Positions 1 through 7,881 of a DNA stretch of 8,108 nt are shown here, piece after piece. The notes below the pieces were generated by a model that was not told the DNA's origin, did not search any database, and saw only the letters and a list, made by a program, of their open reading frames with translations. The translations under genes were made by a program, and so were the position numbers. This stretch comes from Acidobacteriota bacterium (GTDB taxonomy: Bacteria > Acidobacteriota > Terriglobia > Terriglobales > Acidobacteriaceae): contig JAKCDN010000128.1 of assembly GCA_021841795.1 (NCBI GenBank), positions 1 through 8,108 of the forward strand, given 5' to 3'. Every line of letters begins with the position of its first letter. Positions within the stretch are counted from its first letter, which is position 1.

Positions 1-386
1 CCCAGCCCTTCAAACCAGAAATCGTTGGCCCAGATGCAGGCCTCGCTCATCAATCCCTGGCCTTGCCACTGAAGCCCGAGCCAGAAGCCGCGGTTGCTCT
101 CCTCGCCGCGGCGCAGATGGAGGCAGCCGATCACCTCGTCCGGACGGCTCGCCTGCCGCAGTGTCCAATGCCATGCCTCGCCGCGTGCAATCGCCGGCAG
201 CGCCGCCTCGCGGATAAAGTGAAGCGCGCCATCCGCCGGATACGGCCAGGGAATCGTGTTGCGCAGGTAGCGCACGATCTCCCAGTGCGGAAACCGTTGC
301 TGGATCTGCGCTGCGTCCTCAACTGCGAGGGGGCGCAGGAGCAGCCGCGCCGTCCGGCCCTCGACCCTCTGCGTTTCTGCGCTCAT
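1..386 (-). CDS. GNAT-family N-acetyltransferase (RimJ/RimL-like), 3' end missing
   Basis: This is the first 128 codons of a gene cut by the left edge. My translation begins MSAETQRVEGRTARLLLRPL and contains the typical GNAT opening, a 'RLLLRPL' strand at residues 14-20 followed by a helix of the type 'xxDAxxIQxxF'. The acetyl-CoA pyrophosphate-binding motif (Q/R-x-x-G-x-G/A) is visible as Q106, G109 and G111 in 'LQWQGQGLMSEA', preceded by the 'GFWLG' strand. This is the Acetyltransf_3 layout, whose members acetylate protein N-termini, amino acids or small molecules; the substrate cannot be told. The start is well fixed: an in-frame TAA lies only four codons upstream (396-398), and no other start codon falls between. 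There is no Shine-Dalgarno sequence before the ATG, and the mRNA may be leaderless (see promoter). The gene is divergent from era. Confidence 0.85.
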   Translation of the reverse strand, partial: MSAETQRVEGRTARLLLRPLAVEDAAQIQQRFPHWEIVRYLRNTIPWPYPADGALHFIREAALPAIARGEAWHWTLRQASRPDEVIGCLHLRRGEESNRGFWLGLQWQGQGLMSEACIWANDFWFEGL

Positions 387-392
387 GCCGCG

Positions 393-421
393 ATCTTACC
401 AGCGGCCGGCTTCGTTGTCCG
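393..421 (-). promoter_or_regulatory. Predicted promoter of the acetyltransferase gene, possibly leaderless
   Basis: On the minus strand a -35-like CGGACA (416-421) is separated by 17 bp from a -10-like TAAGAT (393-398). Six bases then separate the -10 from the ATG at 386, which places the expected transcription start on the A of the start codon. The in-frame stop at 396-398 and the absence of a ribosome binding site agree with a leaderless mRNA. The -35 match is modest, so this is an inference from spacing. Confidence 0.4.
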
Positions 422-433
422 CGATAATGATAG

Positions 434-440
434 AAGGAGA
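434..440 (+). promoter_or_regulatory. Ribosome binding site that decides the era start
   Basis: AAGGAGA lies 7 nt before the GTG at 448. An alternative in-frame ATG at 427 sits before this site and has no ribosome binding site of its own. A further ATG at 385 would overlap the start of the divergent acetyltransferase. The GTG also gives a protein that begins directly at the conserved 'KSGFVAILGRPNVGKS' start of Era. Confidence 0.8.
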
Positions 441-447
441 ACGGACT

Positions 448-1470
448 GTGAAATCCGGATTCGTCGCCATCCTCGGCCGGCCCAATGTGGGCAAAAGCAC
501 CCTGCTCAACGCCCTCACCGGCGAAAAAGTCGCCATCGTCACGGCCAAGCCGCAGACCACGCGCAACCGCATCGTCGGTGTCGTCGAGGTGCCGGCCCAT
601 AAGGGCCTGCATCCGGCGGCGCAGATCGTCTTCGTCGATACTCCGGGCGTGCACAAACCCGCCTCGCAACTGGATCGCCGCATGCTGCACGAAGTCCACG
701 AGGCCCTCGCGTCGCGCGATCTCGTGCTCGTGCTCATGGATGTAACGCGGCGCATCGGCCTCGGCGACGCCTCCGCCGAAAACCCCAAAGGCAAAGCCCC
801 CAACTGGTCTTCTGAGGATGAGTTTCTGCTCTCTCTCATCCGCTCTCTCGACTGCCCCGCGTTTCTCGTGCTCACCAAAATCGACCTGGTCCGCAAGGAC
901 CAGCTCCTGCCCTTGATCGAGTCGCTCTCAAAGCAGCATGGCTTTGCCGCCGTCATTCCCGTCAGCGCGCGCGGGCGCGACGGGCTCGATATCCTCCTGC
1001 GCAAGATCGTCGATGTCTTGCCCAGGGGCCAGCGCTACTTCCCCAAGGATCAGTTCACTGACCAGCCTGTCCGCTTCATGGTTGCCGAGCTCATTCGCGA
1101 AAGCATCCTGATTGAAACCGGCGAAGAGGTGCCCTATGCCGCCGCCGTCGTCATTGAGCGCTTCGAGGAGCCGGAAGGCAATCCCCGCCCGGGCGGCCGC
1201 AAGCCGCTCTCGCGCATCCATGCCGCGATCTATTGTGAGCGCACCGGGCAAAAGGCCATTCTCATCGGCAAGGCCGGCTCCAAGCTCAAGGCCATCGGCT
1301 CCGGCGCGCGCCGCAAAATCGAGTCCCTGTTGGGAACCCGGGTGTACCTGGAACTGCACGTGATCGTCGAGCCCGGCTGGCGCGAATCGAAGGCCTTCAT
1401 CGAGTCGCTCGACTGGCGCAATCAGCTCGATCGCCTGGCTGAAAAACAGGCCGCCCAGCACGACGAATAG
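448..1470 (+). CDS. era: GTPase Era, 30S ribosome assembly factor
   Basis: Era binds the 3' end of 16S rRNA and takes part in maturation of the small ribosomal subunit, coupling GTP hydrolysis to a late assembly step. All GTPase motifs are visible: G1 GRPNVGKS (residues 10-17), G2 around T38 in 'KPQTTRNRIVG', G3 DTPG (64-67), G4 TKID (143-146) and G5 VSA (172-174). The C-terminal KH RNA-binding domain is recognised by 'ERTGQKAILIGKAGSKLKAIG' with its GxxG loop (GKAG, 274-277), and ends in the family's 'LELHVxVxxxWRES' stretch. At 340 aa it is longer than the usual ~300 aa. About 20 residues (roughly 101-122, 'RRIGLGDASAENPKGKAPNW') are inserted after the 'DLVLVLMDVT' strand, and a smaller loop (about 241-253) precedes 'SRIHAAIYCER'. 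The start is GTG. The gene faces the suf operon tail to tail. Confidence 0.97.
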   Translation: MKSGFVAILGRPNVGKSTLLNALTGEKVAIVTAKPQTTRNRIVGVVEVPAHKGLHPAAQIVFVDTPGVHKPASQLDRRMLHEVHEALASRDLVLVLMDVTRRIGLGDASAENPKGKAPNWSSEDEFLLSLIRSLDCPAFLVLTKIDLVRKDQLLPLIESLSKQHGFAAVIPVSARGRDGLDILLRKIVDVLPRGQRYFPKDQFTDQPVRFMVAELIRESILIETGEEVPYAAAVVIERFEEPEGNPRPGGRKPLSRIHAAIYCERTGQKAILIGKAGSKLKAIGSGARRKIESLLGTRVYLELHVIVEPGWRESKAFIESLDWRNQLDRLAEKQAAQHDE

Positions 1471-1471
1471 C

Positions 1472-1492
1472 GCGCGCCGCAAGCTGGCGTGC
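1472..1492. terminator. GC-rich hairpin between convergent era and sufT, possible terminator
   Basis: GCGCGCC (1472-1478) can pair with GGCGTGC (1486-1492) across a 7-nt loop, giving 7 pairs with one G-U, starting 1 nt after the era stop. A smaller hairpin, CCCG-CTT-CGGG (1496-1506), follows. Neither is followed by a T-tract on either strand, so a classical intrinsic terminator is not shown. Position between two converging genes is the main argument. Confidence 0.35.
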
Positions 1493-1556
1493 ATCCCCGC
1501 TTCGGGACTGGCGCCGCTGCGCCTCGCCTGCCGTTGCCCTCCGCCCTGCAAGCCCG

Positions 1557-1955
1557 TCAGCGCAGGACTTTGAATGGATCCTTGGCCTGCGCGCCGTCGT
1601 CTGCGTCAAAGCCAAGATGCAGCTTCGCGGCCTCTGACATCTTGCTCTTGTCCCACGGCGGATCGAAGACGATCTCCACCTTCACTTCGCGCACCTCGGG
1701 CAGCGCGGCCAGCTTGCGTTCCACATCGGCCTTGATCACATCCGACATGCTGCAGCCCGGCGCCGTCAGCGTCATCCGCACTGCAATCCGCTTGCCGCCC
1801 TCCACGTCGCTTGCCGCCGCGGCGTAAACCAGGCCGAGATCCACGATATTCACCGGAATCTCCGGATCGCGGACCGTCTTCAGCGCCTTCCAGATCAGCT
1901 CCTCGCGGAAGGCCCCGGATGCGGCCGGCGGATTGGCAAAAGCATCGGCAGTCAC
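1557..1955 (-). CDS. sufT: SufT, MIP18/DUF59-family iron-sulfur maturation factor
   Basis: A 132-aa protein of the MIP18 (DUF59) family, whose members help mature or deliver iron-sulfur clusters in the cytoplasm. When encoded in suf operons they are called SufT. The family signature is clear: 'DPEIPVNIVDLGLVY' at residues 30-44, the 'MTLTAPGCSM' strand with the conserved Cys68, and 'FDPPWDKSKMSEAAKLHLG' at 97-115. It is the last gene of the operon. It begins with GTG inside the end of sufU, the two sharing GTGA (1952-1955), so translation is probably coupled; the ribosome binding site of its own (GAGAG) is weak. The N-terminal ~17 residues are low in conserved features. PaaD-like phenylacetate proteins share this fold, but the suf context argues for SufT. 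Confidence 0.93.
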   Translation of the reverse strand: MTADAFANPPAASGAFREELIWKALKTVRDPEIPVNIVDLGLVYAAAASDVEGGKRIAVRMTLTAPGCSMSDVIKADVERKLAALPEVREVKVEIVFDPPWDKSKMSEAAKLHLGFDADDGAQAKDPFKVLR

Positions 1956-2425
1956 AGTTCTCTCGCTGATTCGGTTGAAACCGGCTCCGGCTTCTTGTTG
2001 TGCTCAAGCGCCGACTGCATTGTGTGCCAGGCCAGCGTGGCGCACTTCACCCGCGCCGGAAACTTCGATACTCCCGCGAACACGGCCATCTTCCCCAGCT
2101 CGTCGGCCCGGGCGGCTTCGTCCTTGCCCGTAACCAGCTGGTGAAACTGCTCGAACAGCTTCGCCGCCTCCGCCTTCGTCTTGCCCTTCACCATCTGCGT
2201 CATCATCGAGGCCGAAGCCCGCGAGATGGCGCAGCCCGACCCCTGGAAGCCGATCTCCTTGATCGCTTCTCCATCCATCTCGATATACACCGAGCAGCGG
2301 TCGCCGCACAGAGGGTTGTAGCCCTCCGCCTCGTGGTTGGCTGCCGCCGGACGCCGAAAATTCCGCGGCGCCTTGCTGTGCTCCAGAATCACTTCCTGAT
2401 AAAGATCGCCCAGTTCTGCTGTCAC
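1952..2425 (-). CDS. sufU: SufU, zinc-dependent sulfur acceptor for SufS
   Basis: A 157-aa protein of the NifU/IscU-like fold, SufU branch. In the characterised Bacillus system, SufU takes the persulfide sulfur from SufS by zinc-ligand exchange and does not act as a cluster scaffold. The zinc ligand set is complete: Cys40 and Asp42 in 'NPLCGDRC', Cys65 in 'GSGCAISRAS', and Cys128 in 'RVKCATLAW'. The SufU-type insertion between the second and last cysteine ('VTGKDEAARADEL', near 98-110) distinguishes it from IscU. The start codon is GTG, sharing GTGA (2422-2425) with the sufS stop; a GAGGTG ribosome binding site lies 5 nt upstream, within sufS. The C-terminal tail after residue ~143 is charged and probably disordered. 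No sufE is present, which fits SufU as the partner of SufS. Confidence 0.95.
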   Translation of the reverse strand: MTAELGDLYQEVILEHSKAPRNFRRPAAANHEAEGYNPLCGDRCSVYIEMDGEAIKEIGFQGSGCAISRASASMMTQMVKGKTKAEAAKLFEQFHQLVTGKDEAARADELGKMAVFAGVSKFPARVKCATLAWHTMQSALEHNKKPEPVSTESAREL

Positions 2426-3696
2426 GCGAACACCTCATGCGCCTTCCGGATGCCGTCCACCAGCGCGTCAATGTCCTCGCGCGTGTTGTACACCGCGAAC
2501 GATGCGCGCGCCGTGGCGGGAATCTTGAAGCGGTCCATCACAGGCTGCGCGCAGTGGTGGCCGGTGCGGATCGCCACCCCCTCCCGATCCAGAATCGTTC
2601 CCAGATCGTGAGGATGCACGCTGTCCATGACGAATGAAAGCACTCCCGCGCGCACCGGCGCGGTCCCGATCAGCTGCACCCCCGGCAGTGCTCCTACCTT
2701 CGCCGTGGCGTAGTCCAGCAGCTCGTGCTCGTGCGCGGCCACGTTTGCCATCCCCAGCCTGTCGATATACTCGAGCGCCGCGCCCAGTGCGATGGCCCCG
2801 CAGATGTCCGGTGTGCCCGCCTCGAACTTGTACGGTAGATCGTTGTACGTCGTCTTCTCGAAGGTCACCGAGCTGATCATGTCGCCTCCGCCTTGATACG
2901 GCGGCATCGCCCTCAGCAGATCCTGCTTGCCATACAGCACCCCGATCCCCGTCGGCCCGTAAACCTTGTGCCCCGAAAAGGCGTAGAAGTCGCAGTCGAG
3001 CGCCTGCACGTCCACCGCCATGTGCGGCGTCGCCTGCGCTCCGTCCACCAGCACGGGAATCCCCCGGCCATGCGCCAGCTCGATCATCTGCCGCAGCGGC
3101 GTCACCGTGCCCAGCGCGTTCGACACCTGCGTGACCGCAACCAGTCGCGTGCGCGCGCCAATCAGCTTTGCGAACGCCTCCAGGTCCAGCTCGCCCCGGT
3201 CGTCGATGGGAGCCACCCGCAGATGCGCGCCTTTTTCCGCGCAGAGAATCTGCCACGGCACGATGTTTGAGTGGTGCTCCATCGCCGTGATCAGAATCTC
3301 GTCGCCCGCGCCCACATGCACCCGGCCAAAGGTCTGCGCCACCAGGTTGATGGCCTCCGTCGCCCCGCGGACAAAGATGATCTCCCGCGTGTCGGCCGCG
3401 TTCAGAAAGCGGCGCACCGTCTCGCGGGCCGCGTCGTGGGCCTCCGTGGCGCGCACGCTCAGCGCATGCACCCCGCGATGAATGTTCGCGTTCACGTGCT
3501 CGTAGTAGTGCCGGATGGCGTCAATCACCGCGCGCGGCTTTTGCGACGTCGCCGCATTGTCCAGGTACACAAGCCGCTGGCCGTGAATGCGCTCGTCGAG
3601 AATGGGAAAATCGGCGCGGATCTTCGCCAGGTCCAGGACCGCGGTGTGCTTGCCGGTCAGCGTCTCGCGCGTCACGGGTTGAGCGGCCGGTGTCAT
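2422..3696 (-). CDS. sufS: SufS, group II cysteine desulfurase
   Basis: A PLP-dependent enzyme that converts L-cysteine to L-alanine and leaves a persulfide on its active-site cysteine, supplying sulfur to the cluster scaffold. At 424 aa it is close to the family length. The PLP lysine is K244 in 'AFSGHKVYGPTGIG', the stacking histidine H141 lies in 'AMEHHSNIVPW', the cofactor aspartate is in 'VLVDGAQATPH', and the catalytic cysteine is C382 in 'RTGHHCAQPVM'. The short 'RTGHHC' loop is that of group II (SufS), not of IscS. The reading frame stays open far upstream, but that part is the shadow of sufD. The ATG at 3696 is chosen because it has a strong ribosome binding site (GGGAGGAG, 3702-3709, 5 nt away) and matches the SufS N-terminus. 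It overlaps the sufD stop by ATGA (3693-3696). Confidence 0.97.
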   Translation of the reverse strand: MTPAAQPVTRETLTGKHTAVLDLAKIRADFPILDERIHGQRLVYLDNAATSQKPRAVIDAIRHYYEHVNANIHRGVHALSVRATEAHDAARETVRRFLNAADTREIIFVRGATEAINLVAQTFGRVHVGAGDEILITAMEHHSNIVPWQILCAEKGAHLRVAPIDDRGELDLEAFAKLIGARTRLVAVTQVSNALGTVTPLRQMIELAHGRGIPVLVDGAQATPHMAVDVQALDCDFYAFSGHKVYGPTGIGVLYGKQDLLRAMPPYQGGGDMISSVTFEKTTYNDLPYKFEAGTPDICGAIALGAALEYIDRLGMANVAAHEHELLDYATAKVGALPGVQLIGTAPVRAGVLSFVMDSVHPHDLGTILDREGVAIRTGHHCAQPVMDRFKIPATARASFAVYNTREDIDALVDGIRKAHEVFA

Positions 3697-5105
3697 CCCA
3701 GCTCCTCCCGGTTCGGTTCGGATTCTTCCTGCGCTCCGGTTCCCGTCGCCTTGGCCGCAGCCGTCAGCTCCTCCAGCCGCTCCCGGATCAGCGCCTCGGC
3801 AAACTCGCGCGCCGCCGGCTCCCGCATGCGGTCCAGACACTCGGCCGCAAACGCGTACAGCAGCAGGTTGCGCGCATCGGCAAGGGTAAAGCCCCGCGAC
3901 CGCAGATAGAAGAGCTGGCTCTCGTCGATCTGGCCGATCGTCGCGCCGTGCGTGCACTTCACATCGTCGGCGTAAATCTCCAGTTGCGGCTTGGTGTCGA
4001 TGCGCGCATGGTCGCTCAGCAGCAGATTGCGATTGGTCTGCTTGGCGTCTGTCTTTTGCGCGTCCTTGTGCACCACGATCCGCCCGTGAAAGACCCCGTG
4101 CGCGTTGTCCGCCAGAATGCCGTTGTAAAACTGGCGGCTGCTGCAATGCGGCTGCGCATGCTCCACCAGCATGTAGTTGTCCATGTGCTGGCCGGCGCCC
4201 TGCTGCCGTCCGGCGCCCACAAACAGGCCGTTGATCAGGCATTCCGCGCCTTCGCCGTTCAGCACCGGGTGCACGTTGTTGCGCACCAGTCCGCCCCCCA
4301 GCAGGATGGAGTGCGTGTCCACCTGTGCGCTGCGCGACTGCTCAATGCGCAGCGTGGACACGTTGAACGACGCGGTATTCTCGCGCTCCACAAGAAAGTG
4401 CGCGATCACCGCCTCTTCGCCCGCCGCCAGCTCCGTCACCGCATTTGAAAACGCGGCCTCGCTGCCCAGCGACACGTAATCCTCGATCACGGACGCCTGG
4501 CTCCCATTCTCCGCGATGATCAGCGTCCGCGGGTGGGTCGCAATCTGCGCCCCCGCTGAGACGTACAGCAGGTGGATCGGCTGTTCCAGCGCAACTCCGC
4601 GCCGGACGCGCAGATACGCGCCATCCTCCCACAGCGCCGTGTTCAGGGCCGTGAACACATCGCGGTCCATGTTCGCGTACCGGCCCAGGTGCTGCTCGAT
4701 GCCCTCCGGCGCGCATCCCTCCCGGCCGCAGTCGATGGCCTGCTTCAGCGAGCACACCAGCAGCCCGTCCGGCAGGCTCCCCAGATCGGAGAGCTGAGGC
4801 GCAAACCGGCCGTTGATAAAGACAAGCTGGCATGCCGTGCCCGCTACCCGGTACCGCTCCAGTTGCTCCGCCGGCGCCGCAATCTCGCCCTGCGCCGCGC
4901 GCCGGAACGCCGTCTTCGCCAGCGCCGCAAGATTGGTGAAACGCCAGTCCTCGTCGTGCGTCGAAGGGAATCCCTTGGCGCTAAAGCGCGCCCAGCCGTC
5001 TTCACGAAGCTGCTCCAGCCACACCGGCTCGCGATCGTGGCCCTGCGCGCGGACCGCTTCGTAGGCTTCTAAGTATTTTTCCAACCGTGGGGTTGTTGTT
5101 GCCAT
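3693..5105 (-). CDS. sufD: SufD, SUF scaffold subunit
   Basis: SufD pairs with SufB and two SufC ATPases in the SufBC2D scaffold on which clusters are built. This 470-aa protein has the N-terminal SufD region ('STHDEDWRFTNLAAL', residues 48-62) and the C-terminal SUFBD beta-helix core. In the core, 'EIYADDVKCTHGATIGQIDESQLFYLRSRG' (about 376-405) carries H386. By alignment from memory this corresponds to the E. coli SufD histidine (H360) that contributes to the cluster site at the SufB-SufD interface. The frame is open upstream of the ATG, but there is no in-frame start codon in the gap back to sufC, so 5105 is the first credible start. Its ribosome binding site is weak (GGGA, 5 nt away). Its final codons encode the sufS ribosome binding site. 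Confidence 0.95.
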   Translation of the reverse strand: MATTTPRLEKYLEAYEAVRAQGHDREPVWLEQLREDGWARFSAKGFPSTHDEDWRFTNLAALAKTAFRRAAQGEIAAPAEQLERYRVAGTACQLVFINGRFAPQLSDLGSLPDGLLVCSLKQAIDCGREGCAPEGIEQHLGRYANMDRDVFTALNTALWEDGAYLRVRRGVALEQPIHLLYVSAGAQIATHPRTLIIAENGSQASVIEDYVSLGSEAAFSNAVTELAAGEEAVIAHFLVERENTASFNVSTLRIEQSRSAQVDTHSILLGGGLVRNNVHPVLNGEGAECLINGLFVGAGRQQGAGQHMDNYMLVEHAQPHCSSRQFYNGILADNAHGVFHGRIVVHKDAQKTDAKQTNRNLLLSDHARIDTKPQLEIYADDVKCTHGATIGQIDESQLFYLRSRGFTLADARNLLLYAFAAECLDRMREPAAREFAEALIRERLEELTAAAKATGTGAQEESEPNREELG

Positions 5106-5220
5106 TGCGTTCCCGTCTTTCCTGGTTTTTCGTGCGAGTTTCCCCGGAGGGGCATCTACGGCATGCTTGCGCTTCGTCTTCGGCGCCGGCGGCCGCGCTG
5201 CCTCTGCCTCACGTCTCGTG
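5106..5220 (-). other. 115-bp spacer between sufC and sufD
   Basis: This is the largest gap inside an otherwise tightly packed operon. It contains a GC-rich block with short complementary runs (GCGGCCGCCGGCGCC) and two tandem copies of GAGGCA. In the sufD frame it has no stop and would encode a Lys/Arg/Ala/Pro-rich stretch, but it has no start codon in that frame. I see no promoter or convincing terminator in it. It may be an mRNA-processing or stability element, or simply a relic. Confidence 0.4.
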
Positions 5221-5991
5221 CTATGCCGGCTGCGCCTGCGGCGCATCCGCTTCCGCCCAGCCGTAGCCTTTTTCTTCCAGCTCCAGCGCCAGCTCCGGAC
5301 CGCCGGAACGCGCAATCTTGCCGTCCACCAGCACGTGCACATAGTCGGGCTTGATGTAGTTCAGCAGACGCTGGTAATGCGTGATCACCAGGAACGCCCG
5401 ATCCTTGCCCCGCATCGCGTTCACGCCCTGGGAAACAATGCGCAGTGCGTCGATGTCCAGCCCCGAGTCCGTCTCGTCCAGAATCGCCAGCTTCGGCTCC
5501 AGCATCGCCATCTGCAAAATCTCGTTCCGCTTCTTCTCGCCGCCGCTGAACCCCTCGTTCACCGAGCGGTTCATGAACTTCTCGTCCATCTCCAGCAGCT
5601 TCATCCGCTCCTTGTACAGCGGCAGAAAATCCATGGCGTCCAGCTCGTCCTCGCCGTGGTGCTTGCGGATCGCGTTCATCGCCGAACGCAGAAAATACGC
5701 GTTCCCGATCCCCGGAATCTCCACCGGATACTGAAAGGCCAGAAACACCCCTTCGCACGCCGCCTCTTCAGGATCCATCTCCAGCAGATCCTTGCCGTTG
5801 AACAGTACCGTGCCTCCCGTTACCTTGTAGGCGTCGCGCCGCGCCAGCACCGCTGAAAGCGTGCTCTTGCCTGACCCGTTGGGGCCCATGATGGAATGCA
5901 CTTCGCCCGCATTCACCGTCAAACTTACGCCCTTCAGGATCTCGTGTCCTTCCACGGACGCGTGCAGGTCGTGAATCTCTAACAATGCCAT
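5221..5991 (-). CDS. sufC: SufC, ABC-type ATPase of the SUF scaffold
   Basis: SufC is a soluble ABC ATPase. ATP binding makes two SufC subunits dimerise within SufBC2D and reshapes SufB-SufD for cluster assembly. The 256-aa protein shows Walker A GPNGSGKST (36-44), Q-loop Q87 in 'LAFQYPVEIPG', the signature 'FSGGEKKRNE' (148-157), Walker B ending in D172-E173 ('LAILDETDSGLD'), and the H-loop H205 in 'ITHYQRLL'. The 'GFSGGEKKRNEILQMAML' signature region is characteristic of SufC among ABC proteins. The ATG at 5991 is preferred over an in-frame start eight codons upstream: it matches the usual 'LxIxDLHAxVEG' N-terminus and follows a purine-rich GGAGAGAG stretch. The last ~10 residues are Ala/Gln/Pro-rich. 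It follows sufB by 48 bp. Confidence 0.97.
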   Translation of the reverse strand: MALLEIHDLHASVEGHEILKGVSLTVNAGEVHSIMGPNGSGKSTLSAVLARRDAYKVTGGTVLFNGKDLLEMDPEEAACEGVFLAFQYPVEIPGIGNAYFLRSAMNAIRKHHGEDELDAMDFLPLYKERMKLLEMDEKFMNRSVNEGFSGGEKKRNEILQMAMLEPKLAILDETDSGLDIDALRIVSQGVNAMRGKDRAFLVITHYQRLLNYIKPDYVHVLVDGKIARSGGPELALELEEKGYGWAEADAPQAQPA

Positions 5992-6039
5992 TCGATTTCT
6001 CTCTCCATCTCCCATGCTTCCTGATAACTGATCCAGGTC

Positions 6040-7497
<1,458 letters not shown>

Positions 7498-7533
7498 TTG
7501 TCCTCCACCGGATGGGGCAGTTGCTGATCCCGC

Positions 7534-7560
7534 AATATAGGACTTAATTGGTCCTATATT
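7534..7560. promoter_or_regulatory. Perfect 10-bp palindrome, putative suf operator
   Basis: The arms are AATATAGGAC (7534-7543) and GTCCTATATT (7551-7560), with a 7-bp spacer TTAATTG. The match is perfect over all ten pairs and ends there. It is 20/27 A+T in very GC-rich surroundings. It begins one base after the predicted transcription start of sufB, so a bound dimer would block initiation. Suf operons are commonly repressed by Rrf2-family (IscR, SufR-like) or other iron-sulfur or iron sensors. The half-site ATAGGAC resembles but does not match the spacing of the E. coli IscR type 1 motif as I recall it. The binding protein is therefore an inference. Confidence 0.75.
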
Positions 7561-7567
7561 CTCTTTG

Positions 7568-7596
7568 AGTGTACCCCGAGGGCTCCGCGTTTTCAA
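7568..7596 (-). promoter_or_regulatory. Predicted sigma-70-type promoter of the suf operon
   Basis: On the minus strand TTGAAA (7591-7596) is followed after exactly 17 bp by TACACT (7568-7573). Both are close to the consensus TTGACA and TATAAT. The expected start of transcription is near 7561, immediately before the palindrome, giving a leader of about 64 nt. No other promoter of this quality is seen before sufC-sufT, so the six genes are probably one transcript. Confidence 0.65.
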
Positions 7597-7641
7597 GAGC
7601 CGCCGTCAACGAAGATTACTTTTAGGCGCTGGGTTTTTCGG

Positions 7642-7677
7642 GGCAGGACGCTCAGCGGGCTGAATTCCTGTCCTGCC
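7642..7677. repeat. 8-bp perfect inverted repeat with nested stem
   Basis: GGCAGGAC (7642-7649) and GTCCTGCC (7670-7677) are exact inverses separated by 20 nt. Inside, TCAG (7652-7655) and CTGA (7660-7663) can form a second short stem with a CGGG loop. There is no T-tract after it on either strand, so it does not look like an intrinsic terminator; the run of T residues at 7634-7638 precedes it on the plus strand. Function is unknown. Confidence 0.45.
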
Positions 7678-7881
7678 GGATCGATTGTGCGGTCTGCAGC
7701 TTTAGTTTTGGATGCTCCAGCGGCGGCCCGGATGCGGAACTTCTGGATTCCACACCCTGCCCGGCGTGCCGTCCCGCGGGTTCTGCGCCGCTGCCTGTGC
7801 GCGTCGTTCCTGCCCTGGCCGGTCTGTTTCTTCTCCTCGACGGGCCAATGCAAACCGTGAAATGCGGTATTCTGTTGAAGC

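Larger units (their letters stand above)
7498..7881. other. Gene-free region between sufB and tRNA-Arg
   Basis: This 384-bp stretch holds the suf leader, operator and promoter (7498-7596). A further ~285 bp follows in which I see no credible gene. Open frames on the minus strand here lack ribosome binding sites, use a TTG start or run through the tRNA, and have composition unlike protein. The part near 7642-7677 contains an inverted repeat listed separately. A TATTCT at 7868-7873 could be the -10 of the tRNA promoter; no good -35 partner is visible. Confidence 0.6.

Noticed and set aside
421..430. GATAAT at 423-428 as an era -10 element
   Set aside because: No -35 partner lies at a proper distance, and a start of transcription from it would fall inside the era ribosome binding site.
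63..602. Plus-strand open frame spanning the acetyltransferase and the start of era
   Set aside because: It overlaps two recognisable genes in other frames and has Arg/Ala/Pro-rich composition with no family features.
3697..4242. 182-codon N-terminal extension of SufS
   Set aside because: It is a low-complexity Arg/Gly/Ala shadow of sufD in another frame. The ATG at 3696 has a strong ribosome binding site and fits the family.
5167..5856. Plus-strand open frame of 229 codons opposite sufC
   Set aside because: It is an antisense shadow: very rich in His, Arg, Gln and Leu, while the opposite strand encodes a complete SufC with every ABC motif.
7498..7596. 33-codon N-terminal extension of SufB in the same frame
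   Set aside because: It would run through the operator and promoter and lacks a ribosome binding site. The ATG at 7497 has a good one and gives the usual SufB N-terminus.
7593..7853. Minus-strand open frame of 86 codons upstream of sufB
   Set aside because: It starts with TTG without a ribosome binding site, has Arg/Gly/Ala-rich shadow-like composition, and its end overlaps the predicted suf -35 element.
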